A stretch of 38,675 bases of DNA from NCBI GenBank assembly GCA_049999725.1, contig JBNGIS010039061.1:1-38675 (forward strand), written 5' to 3'. Source of the stretch: Haplomitrium mnioides. Its lineage: Eukaryota > Marchantiophyta > Haplomitriopsida > Calobryales. Shown here one piece after another: positions 31,108 to 38,675 of the stretch (the first letter of the stretch is position 1; every line of letters starts with the position of its first letter). The position numbers and the translations under genes are program-made. The notes under the pieces were generated by a model. That model saw only the letters and a list, made by a program, of their open reading frames with translations. It did no database searches and was not told the DNA's origin.

Positions 31108-31156
31108 CAACAAGGCTTGGTTGATTCGGTTTTGGAACATTGGCGCGAGATGCCAT
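31108..31156 (-). pseudogene. possible first coding exon
   Basis: An ATG at 31154-31156 opens MASRANVPKPNQPSLV, followed by a donor-like GTATGC. Phase to the next exon does not fit without adjustment, so the boundary or the exon itself may be wrong. Confidence 0.3.
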
Positions 31157-31159
31157 TTT

Positions 31160-31772
31160 CTATGAAGTGTAAAAAGGAGAATATGAGAGGAAAAATGTAC
31201 GATAAAAAGTTCACACAAAGAATGGAAGGCAGAAAAAAGATGAATCACAAGAAAAGGCAAAACGACCACACCAAGAAAACAAAAATTGGAAAGTGAACTC
31301 ATGACAATGGAAAAAACTTTCCATTGTCGCTCTTTTTACACTCAAATTTCAAAGAATGCATTTTCCCGCCAAAAAATGATTCTCAAAGCTCTTGACACGT
31401 AGGCTCGCATGGTGCAAAAAGAAGTTAGTATATAAAGAATTACTCATTTTCATCTTTCCAATTTGTTTTTCATTTACTTCACAAAAATTTCACTATTTTG
31501 TTGATTTATGAAATGTTTTCAAAAGCACATATTTTAAGTACAACAGTATGAATTAGGAATATTTGATAAAATAATTTCTTCAATTTTCTTGATTTTCATT
31601 CTTATTTTTAAATGGCTGGAGTGTTCAAAGACAAGAAAATGTTAGAATTTTAAGATTCATGTTCTGAAGAGGCAAGCATTGGAATACCTAAAGCATCAAG
31701 TGTGATGGAAAGTGTTTTGGGAAAAAAATGGAAGTTGTTGAATCAGATACATTGATAGAGGAAGATCAAGCA
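31160..31772. other. spacer, presumed 5' flank of methyltransferase pseudogene
   Basis: AT-rich sequence. A Lys-rich plus-strand frame at 31096-31296 reflects A-rich composition and overlaps the likely first exon. No promoter motif that I would defend. Confidence 0.4.
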
Positions 31773-31945
31773 AGTGAACCCTATGCATGCATAGGATCAA
31801 GGATTGAACCCTATGCATAAGATCAAGTAGTGAACCCAATGCATGCATAGAGTCAAAGAGTGAACAATATATGTGCAAAGGATCAAGGAGTGAACTCAAT
31901 ATGCACACATGATCCAAGACTAAACCTTCTACACACAATGGATTT
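31773..31945. repeat. 30-bp tandem array, about 6 units
   Basis: Units opening AGTGAACC start at 31773, 31803, 31829, 31859, 31889 and 31919 (steps 30, 26, 30, 30, 30). The core CTATGCATGCATAG is palindromic and related in form to the 24-bp arrays. Confidence 0.9.
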
Positions 31946-31996
31946 TTCTTGTCGGTCACGCAATCAAGGCTTACTCTTTTTGGTGACTAATCCAAC

Positions 31997-33330
31997 ATGT
32001 CAGCAAATAGACATTCAAGTCAAAATTTCAAGACAATTGTGGACCTTTCTTTGTCATCAGCAGATGACAACAACGAGAATGTTCAAGATCCAAATCTGTT
32101 TGTTCAAAACACAAAAAGCATGAAATCAGATGACTGTTTCAATTTTGGAGATGATACGTTGTCACCTTTGGCACCACTCAAACAACGAGTGATTTCTAAT
32201 CAAGTTGGACCTCTGAGCAAGAATAGAATATCCTCTTAAAACTAGAATCATCTCGAGAAATCTTCACCCTACAATTTAGAAAATGATTCAAGCAAAGAGT
32301 CTCAGTCAATCAACATTTCTATAGAGTTATTACCAAGAGCATCGATTGTTTTAGAAAAAAACATTTCCTTGTGCTCAAGATATTGATGAAGATTCTATTT
32401 TGGCATGATCCAATTTTTCCATATCTCAAGATGGTCCACATGGATCAAAAACTTATTTTGAAAGAACAAACAATGTTATTAATGATGCTCAAGATCTCAA
32501 AGATAATGTTTTATCTCCAATGATTGGATTTGCCTATGGACCAAATCAATTGGCAAAATATAAGAGATCTTTATCCAAGCCAAAACCCAAACAGGTTAAT
32601 ACTTTACGTGAAAATTCTTTGTCGAAAGTCTATCATGAAGAGAGCTTTGTGATGAAAAGGCTCGATTTGTTATAAATTTTTAAATTGAGGAGAATTCATG
32701 TTGTTGAAATAATTGTTTGTCATTGTGCAAAACATATTTTCTTAAAAGTGTGAGAGAAATGTATTTCTGACAAAGCATGAAGAATAGAGATATTGCATTG
32801 AGGTAGGGAATACCAAGAAAAGACTCTGATGTTGACAATTGATTCACTTTGCGAGGCGTTGCCATTGTCTGTAGAAGAGCCTTCAAATTAATATTATCAT
32901 TAGGGAATGATAGAATCCAAAGGATTCAAAATCTCAAGAATGCAAATCGTAGAGGCATTTTTGGAAATAGAGAATTATCTACTAAAAAAGTATTTGTGCA
33001 TAATGGATGGACAATTTTTCTGAGGGACATTGTGAGAGAATTCCCACTCACAAGCTTTATAACTTGTCGGATAATTTTACAAAATGAAAATTTTATAACT
33101 ACTACATAACTTATTTGAAAAAGAAAGATCTCGATTCTATTCTTAGTTTTTCTTATTTTACATAACATTGGAGAACTCATTTTTCAAATGGTAAAATTCC
33201 AAAACGCAATAGATTTTTTGTTTGTAAAACCTGCAAGAAAATAAAGTCATTGTAGGAAAATTTCATCTTACAGCTCGACAAAAGTAACAAATTTCTTCTC
33301 TTTTGAAACTTACAATTATATGATGCTCTT
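31997..33330 (+). pseudogene. transposase-like pseudogene with Cys-rich start and HTH-like block
   Basis: Plus-strand coding pieces begin with an acidic/Ser-rich segment (32000-32240), continue in another frame (32430-32660), and then form a single frame at 32677-33108 with four stops. That frame reads SCC*NNCLSLC, SVREMYF and KNRDIALR. It then reads GVAIVCRRAFKLILSLGNDR and NRRGIFGNRELSTKK. The pattern 'CC.nnCl...R.myf' followed by 'vC..AF...lglgn.R...l......G..GN.g' is what I associate with an uncharacterised DDE-transposase-like family in plants and animals. This is recognition by eye, not a search. After a shift near 33108 coding resumes with FVCKTCKK. Confidence 0.4.
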
Positions 33331-34341
33331 TTTACAAGACTCAAAGCTTAGTTCTAGAGATGTTACGCTTTCCTAACTTAGTGCAACAAGATATTTGTGT
33401 TGTTAAGTTGTTTGAAAATTGAGGTTGGAGTCAAATAAACCTTAGCAACTCAAGTTGTTATAAGAGACTCTTTTCTTCCATAGGGCATATTGCTTTTAGT
33501 TTGAATCCAAAGCACGTCAAGAGTCAAATAAAACGAGGAAATTGTTTTCATTGTTGGTTGTGACCATAGGCTTGCATCGAGTGTTGCGATTGTTGCTTTC
33601 AATCCAAAGCCCATTCCTATATAAAAAAGATCAAGAATTGTTTATGTTGTTTGCCTTATATATGCATAGGTTTTGTTCTTGTTTCTTTCAATTCCACATG
33701 CAGCAATAGTCAAACAAAGCCAAGATATTGACAATGTTGTTTTTAATCTTATGCGTGCATAAGATTAGCTATTGTTTCTTTGAATCTTATACGCGTATAG
33801 AGTCCAAGCTAGCATTGAAATTGAAGTTCCAGTTTGTGACCTGAAGGTCGCAAATCTTGTTTTACACATTTTGAGTCAAAGACAAGTAAGTAGTGTTTGT
33901 TTCATTAAGTTCACTTAGTTATTGTAAATGTTATTCTAATTCTTCTATATTTAAATAATACAAACTAGATTTTAATCTTTTTTTTATTTTCACCTCTTCT
34001 ATTCTTAACATTTGTTAAAGCTGCCTTGAATATTTTTAGCGCATGAAGTTATCTTTTAAAATTTGAGACATCAAGATATATTTCACTAAATTATTTTATA
34101 TCTTTTTGGTGCTTTGTGATGATGTGGTCGAATATAATTGACAATTGTTTCTTCATCATAACCAACAAATAAAGAAAGAGCAAAATTTGCAAAATATTAA
34201 AGAAAATGATACGATGGTCAAAAGTATTTGGGAATTGTGATTGATAGAATGGATCAAAAGAAAACAACCCTTTCACATTGACCTTTTACCACACAAAAAA
34301 AACATCGATAAAGATTGTTTGGTGGGTGCGCATGTTGTTGG
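33331..34341. other. AT-rich spacer with degenerate palindromic repeats
   Basis: No gene seen. Dispersed palindromic units occur between about 33540 and 33810, including AATCTTATGC-GT-GCATAAGATT arms at 33745-33766 and ATACGCGTAT near 33790, each beside 'TTGTTTCTTT' or 'TTGTT' words. They resemble the cores of the 24- and 30-bp arrays. Confidence 0.6.
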
Positions 34342-34468
34342 TGTAATAGTACAAACATGATGTTGTGTTATTTAGAAGAAAACACAGAGGAGTGAAGAAA
34401 GTGGTAGAGGAGTACTTTTAAGGTTGAATTAAGATACAATTACTTGCCTTAAAAGTTACTTTGAGAGC

Positions 34469-34676
34469 TTTTAGGGTTGAAAGTAGAAGTGACTTCTAAG
34501 TGATCAATTTTATGGTTGAATTGAGATAAGATTACTTGTATTGGAAGCTACTTTTAGATCTTTTAGGGTTGAAATTAGAAGTGGCTTCTAACTGATCAAT
34601 TTTAGGGTGGAAATTAGAAGTGGCTTCTAAGTGATTAATTTTAGGATTGAAATTGGAAGTGACTTGTAAGTGAAGA
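34469..34676 (+). repeat. 39-bp U3 repeats with dyad core
   Basis: Units starting TTTTAGG at 34469, 34561, 34600 and 34639 carry the dyad TTAGAAG-N3-CTTCTAA or a close variant. The last three are spaced exactly 39 bp. Copy 1 carries about two such units. They could be transcriptional enhancer repeats. Confidence 0.85.
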
Positions 34677-34702
34677 AAGAGGGATGATACCTTCTTCTCT
34701 TG

Positions 34703-34710
34703 TATAAATA
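34703..34710 (+). promoter_or_regulatory. LTR TATA box
   Basis: TATAAATA at 34703-34710, about 190 bp before the LTR end, is a good TATA box for element transcription. The equivalent in copy 1 is disrupted. Confidence 0.65.
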
Positions 34711-34895
34711 GAAGGACTTCATAGCCCCACTCTTCATTTTGGAGTTCCTCTCAAATCACTTGGGTTCTTTGGTTGCTTGGCTTTGGCTTGAATTCTTGGC
34801 TTTTGATTGTTGATATTCCTAGAGTTGCATAACTATATTAGAGTTATCTTGGAGTTGTTACTCATTTGGAAATTGGTATTTGAGTTCTTTTACAT

Positions 34896-34908
34896 TGGTA
34901 TCAAAGCC
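34896..34908 (+). promoter_or_regulatory. primer-binding site, initiator tRNA-Met type (family B copy 2)
   Basis: TGGTATCAAAGCC differs by one transition from the plant initiator-Met PBS TGGTATCAGAGCC and starts two bases after the LTR. Confidence 0.85.
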
Positions 34909-34931
34909 ATGATTATTTTTGGTGGAGTTAA

Positions 34932-35759
34932 ATGGAGAATAACGAAGTGAGGATTCAAGCGATGTAGCAACAAATTAAATATCTTTCTCATCTTTTGGAA
35001 GCTCAAATTCAAATGGAAAAAATGAAATATTTTCAAGAAGAAGAAAGTCATATGCGGTTTCTCAAACCAAACACATATGATGGGAAAATGGTTCCTAACG
35101 CATCTAGGAATTTTTTGTTTGATTGCGAGTAATACTTTGAGGCTACAAACATCAAAGAAGATGGTTGAAGAACTCTATTTGTTGCAAGTCAATTGGAAGG
35201 AGCGGCAAAAACTTGTTGGAGATATCAAATTGAGCAAGCTCAATGTGGATTTGTTGCTCTAATTGCTTCTTTGCAAGAGTTCAAAGAAGTGGTGAATTTA
35301 AGATTTAGGGTTTTGAATGCTCCAAAGGTGGCAAGGGATCGCTTGCCAGAATTGAAGCAACTTGGTATAGTGAGGGGTTATGTCATACAATTTTATGATA
35401 TCATTATGAGAATTCTTAATATGGGCGAGGGAGAAGCTTTGGATCACTTTGTTTAAAAATTGAAGCCTCACACTAGAATGGAAGTGACAATGAGAGAGCC
35501 CTCTCAACTAGAAGAAGCAATGCGCATGGCTGAGCAATACAACTCACTGCTAGCAACTACCAAAGCTAGGTCACGTCCACAACAAGCTTTACCAAATGGT
35601 TGTGTGCCACCAAATGAGGCTATACCTTTGGAGATTGATGTAGCGCAAAGAGTAGCACTCATAGATGTAGAGCATGAGAGCCTAAGCCAAAGTGGAGGAT
35701 GCTTTTATTGTCAACAACTTGGTCATATGATTGCAAATTACCCACATTTTCAAATTTGA
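34932..35759 (+). pseudogene. family B copy 2 gag
   Basis: The ATG at 34932 opens MENNEVRIQAM, followed by a TAG where copy 1 has CAA. Downstream are RFLKPNTYDGKM, the capsid run LEGAAKTCWRYQIEQAQCGF, LKPHTRMEVTMREPSQLEEA, and a zinc knuckle at 35700-35741. The knuckle reads C-x2-C-x4-H-x4-Y, so the last Cys has become Tyr. A stop at 35454 interrupts the capsid region, and a one-base shift near 35190 splits the frame. It would package element RNA. Start chosen by agreement with copy 1. Confidence 0.82.
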
Positions 35760-35889
35760 CCATATGCTCTTATTCAAGCAGCAATTATTGAAGAAAAAAA
35801 CCAAAGAAATGAAAAACTTTAAAAAAAACAATCAAACAATTTACTAAGAGCTTGATTAGTTCCAATGGAATTAGAAACTCAACAAGAAT

Positions 35890-36200
35890 TTGAAGCACTT
35901 TGTTTCATCTAGATGGTGTGGTTTATGAGCATTTTCGTAGAATGTTGGTAGACTGTATATGCTCTGAAAATTTTATGTCATTACATTTTGCAATGAAAAT
36001 CACAGCTTGAACTTTGCCCATCAATGGCAATTTTGTAGCTATTGCCAATGGCCAAAAACTTGAGGTGTTCTACTCGCACAAGCTATTTCTGCTAAGGATT
36101 AGCAAAGAGTATGAGGAATCTATGGAATTTGCCATTGCACCCAAACAATATGACATTATTTTGGGTTTGCTTTGGCTTGAAGATTGATCAACTCAAGTTG
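35890..36200 (+). pseudogene. family B copy 2 retropepsin remnant
   Basis: The active site reads LVDCICSENFMS (Asp at 35951-35953) and the C-terminal element is YDIILGLLWLED near 36150-36185. A stop lies at 36009-36011. The Asp-Cys pair is shared with copy 1. Confidence 0.75.
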
Positions 36201-36299
36201 ATTGGGTAAAATGACAAATTCAAGTTACTTTATAGAGAAAGCAATTTCTTTTGAGGCGTTCAGTATTGTTGGTGAAGAGGTCCAAATCAATTCAGCATA

Positions 36300-37300
36300 A
36301 TGCTTTGATGGAAAAAGAGTTGCATGTCTTTGTTGTGTGGATCAAGCCTTTCGCATATCATGAACTTAAATAACGATGGAGGTAAATCTATACCAACCTC
36401 CATGATTGCTGATATTTTAACAAAGTTTTCATATGTGTTTTTAGATGATATGCCAAAAGAGTTACCAAATGATCGAGAAATGCCCTTTCTGGTTCAATTG
36501 ATACCAGGAAGTACTTCTTATAATTGGTCTACATACTAGTCATTGCCACAAGAGTTGAAAGAACTTTGCAAGATCTTGATAGATATTCTTGAGAAAATTT
36601 TCATTGAGCATAGTATTTCACCTTGGAGAGCACCGGTATTCTTTGTACCAAAGAAGGATGGTGGATTTTGTCTTTGTACAAATTATTGCGGTTTGAACAA
36701 TTAAACTGTAAAGAATGTTCATCATTTACCACATATTGATGATTTGTTGAATCAATTGAGTTGTGCGCAATTCTTTTCAAAGCTAGATCCTTTAACTAAC
36801 CATTAACAAATTCCTATCAAGCCAAGTGATTTGCCAAATACATCTTTGCGCACAATGTATAGGCATTTTGAGTGGAAGGTCCTTACATTTGGTCTCACTA
36901 ATGCTCCAAATATATTTATGGATCAAATGCATCGAATTTTTGATGGGTTATTAGATAAGTTAGTTTTCGTGTACAATTGGAAATTTTATTGCAAGAGATC
37001 CCAGTGCGAATTTTGGAAGGAAGAGGCTACATACCTATGGCACAAGATGTTTGTAGATGGTATTAAGATAGAAGAAGAGAAGTAAAGCGATGATAGAGTG
37101 GCCAAACCCAAAGGAAGCAAAGGACATTAGAGCCTTCAATGGACTGGCAAACTTATTTTGGCGATCTATTTATTATTATACACATATTATTGCACCAATT
37201 ACAGATTTGCTAAGCAAAGAGGTCAAGTTTCATTTGACCGCCAAAGAGCAAAAGACATTTCAACATCTCAAGGATGGAGTCTCTTCTCGTCTTATTCTAT
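36300..37300 (+). pseudogene. family B copy 2 reverse transcriptase with active-site deletion
   Basis: RT landmarks appear: ISPWRAPVFFVPKKDGGF, FSKLDPLTNH, and WKVLTFGLTNAPNIFMDQM. At 36974-36976 the reading jumps from LDKLVFVY directly to NWKFYCKRSQCEFWKEEA. In gypsy RTs the catalytic Y-x-D-D and about 25 further residues lie between these points, so the catalytic box is deleted. The thumb/connection region follows (MIEWPNPKEAKDIRAFNGLA). Stops occur at 36538, 36702 and 36803. Confidence 0.85.
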
Positions 37301-37700
37301 AGCCATATAATCCAAAGACACATTGCATAGTTGATTTTGATGCTTCTTATTTTGCTCTTGGAGCAATTTTGCTACAGGAATTTGAGGATGGACTTCATCC
37401 AATTGCCTTCATGTTACAGAGATTAAATGCGGTAGAGAGAAATTATTCTGTGAGAGATTGAGAGAAATTGGCAATGGTTTATGCTACCAAAGTGTGGAGA
37501 CACTATTTTTTGAGAGGACCTATACTTATGCACACAGATTACAAGTCATTCTTGCAAGCAATCAATTTGGAAAATACGACAAGTCGTCATCACCGATGGG
37601 AAAATTAATTGCAACCATTCGATATCAAGCTAGAGTAACAGTCTAAAAGGTTCCACACCATTCTTGATGCATTGTCACAAATGCCGAATCATTGAGTTAA
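37300..37700 (+). pseudogene. family B copy 2 RNase H
   Basis: The frame encodes CIVDFDASYFALGAILLQ (family 'vetDAS..giGavL.Q'), HPIAFMLQRLNAVERNYSV and RHYFLRGPILMHTDYKSF. Stops at about 37300 and 37460 and a shift near 37480 break it. Confidence 0.8.
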
Positions 37701-38675
37701 TACAATAGAGGTGGCTAATATTAGCAAGTTACAACTTGATGAGATAAATAGAAAACATTTCACCAAAAACTACAAGAAGATGTTTTTTTAGTCTTGTTTG
37801 AGCACGATTGGCAATCAAAGATAGTAAGTGTCATTATTTTTCTATTCAAGATGGTATTCTATATTGAGACCATCAAATATATGTTCTACAAGATGATGTG
37901 CTTTAAATAGCTCATTTACATAAAGTGCATGACATTCTCATCTCTAGACATCTTGGAGTAGATAAAACTACAGAGTTGCTTTAGCGGACTTGGTGGTGGT
38001 CCAACTTGGCTCGAGATGTTTGTGGTTTTGTTTGTTTGTGTGAGAGTTGTCAACGAAACAAAGCTTCAAATAAAAAATGCACATGACTCCTTTTAGCCAC
38101 TACCAATTCCTACTACTTGTTAGGAACATGTAAGTTTGGATCTTATCACTTCACTTCCAACTATGTCTCGAGGGTATACAACTATTGTGGTGTTTGTGGA
38201 CAAGCTCAGCAAGCAAGTTCATTTCGCACCAATAGTGGATGATCCATAGCTGGCAAAAATTTACTTTGATATTGTCTTCCGTCATTATAGAATGCCCAAA
38301 GTGTTAATATTTGATCAAGATCCATGTTTCATTGGTAAGTTTTGGTGAGAGTTGTTCAAGCTTTTGGGAACCAAACTCTCTATCTCTAGTGTCCCTCATC
38401 TTCAAATAGATGGCCAAACGGAATGCTAACTACAGTATAGAGGATATGCTTTGCGTATTCACCAATGTTCATCATCACATCGATTGGGATAGTTTCTTAC
38501 CGACTATATAGTTTGTCTACAACAACTCCAAACAAGCAAGTTTTGGGTTTTCTCCTTTCTTTCTTACTTTGAGTTGACATTCTCTTGTTTTTGATGGTTT
38601 GCTTCCATTTTTTTTCTTCCAATATTCCAAATATTTCTACATTTTTGTCTCATTTATCTTCATCTTTGCAAGATG
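37700..38675 (+). pseudogene. family B copy 2 integrase (partial)
   Basis: The zinc region is heavily damaged (about 37920-38080, with CVRVVNETK-type remnants in one frame and CESCQRNK in another). The core shows SLDLITSLPT with VVFVDKLSKQVHF, then VLIFDQDPCF for the second Asp and DGQTEC for the Glu segment (family 'QTDGQTERvn'). Stops at several positions, including 38346 and 38427, interrupt it, and the window ends before any C-terminal module. Confidence 0.8.

Larger units (their letters stand above)
25430..31156 (-). pseudogene. multi-exon ParB-like / coiled-coil / beta-class DNA methyltransferase pseudogene
   Basis: Several minus-strand coding blocks lie in one order: a short N-terminal block, a 201-bp exon (30800-31000), a long exon (28899-30293) with a ParB-like motif and coiled coil, and two 3' exons (26174-26440 and 25430-26075) with methyltransferase motifs. 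Donor and acceptor sites agree with frame at two introns. Motif IV-like DIPYG precedes a QKP motif X and the SAM-binding LDLCFG motif I. That order defines beta-class amino-methyltransferases (N6-adenine or N4-cytosine). In-frame stops (many of Q or R type) and frameshifts make it a pseudogene. The middle exons (26640-28478) are not resolved, and unity of the gene is inference from order and strand. Confidence 0.55.
34342..34894 (+). repeat. family B copy 2 5' LTR (553 bp)
   Basis: Terminal inverted ends TGTAA and TTACA bound it, and the PBS starts two bases after it. Homology to copy 1 begins at the TAATAG of its start. The flanks upstream differ, which supports the boundary. Confidence 0.8.
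34342..38675 (+). mobile_element. Ty3/gypsy element family B, copy 2 (5' LTR to integrase, runs off window)
   Basis: The LTR (TGTAATAG...TTTTACA), initiator-Met PBS, gag, PR, RT, RNase H and integrase follow in gypsy order. The 3' LTR is beyond the window. It is inverted relative to copy 1 (29-1611 plus 15817-16022). Multiple stops, frameshifts and an RT deletion make it non-autonomous. Confidence 0.9.

Noticed and set aside
31096-31296. Lys-rich 66-codon plus-strand frame
   Set aside because: A-rich composition, and it overlaps the better supported minus-strand 5' end of the methyltransferase pseudogene.
34469-34676. Heat-shock elements in the family B LTR repeats
   Set aside because: The dyad AGAAG-N3-CTTCT has the wrong spacing for nGAAnnTTCn.
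1-38675. tRNA, rRNA or other structured RNA genes
   Set aside because: None was recognised; the only tRNA-related sites are primer-binding sites and one doubtful A/B-box pair.

Overview
The window looks like repeat-rich nuclear DNA of a land plant with a large genome. It holds Ty3/gypsy and Ty1/copia LTR retrotransposons with plant-type primer-binding sites, a 14-kb element with 3.8-kb LTRs nested in another element, and only decayed or intron-split genes. There are no rRNA or tRNA genes and no bacterial operons. The species cannot be named from sequence alone.

Layout. (1) 1-1611 and 15817-16022 are two halves of one minus-strand gypsy element ('family B, copy 1'): LTR, PBS, gag and protease. 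(2) 1612-15816 is a complete plus-strand gypsy-type element inserted into that LTR. It has 3.83-kb and 3.80-kb LTRs, a tRNA-Asp-type PBS, gag, protease, RT, RNase H and integrase, and the duplicated target AGGGT. A 100-N assembly gap lies in its left LTR. (3) 16023-16961 is AT-rich DNA without a recognisable gene. (4) 16967-24710 is a complete but decayed copia element with 110-bp LTRs, target duplication AAGTA, a ~2-kb leader and a coding minisatellite inside its RT. (5) 24716-25400 is AT-rich spacer. (6) 25430 to about 31156, minus strand, is an intron-containing pseudogene. It encodes a low-complexity N-terminus, a ParB-like region, a coiled coil and a beta-class (motif order IV...X-I) DNA methyltransferase domain. 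Two of its introns carry a 24-bp near-palindromic minisatellite. (7) 31773-33810 holds two related arrays and a plus-strand transposase-like pseudogene. (8) 34342-38675 is a second, plus-strand copy of family B (5' LTR, PBS, gag, PR, RT, RNase H, IN) running off the window.

Every retroelement frame carries stops and frameshifts, often CAA/CAG/CGA to TAA/TAG/TGA, so nothing here should be autonomous. The history can be read from nesting: family B inserted first, the 14-kb element landed just upstream of its LTR TATA region, and the copia element entered separate flanking DNA and has more diverged LTRs. The least ordinary contents are the ParB-like/coiled-coil/DNA-methyltransferase pseudogene with its palindromic intronic repeats, and the 36-bp/48-bp codon-phased array inside the copia RT.
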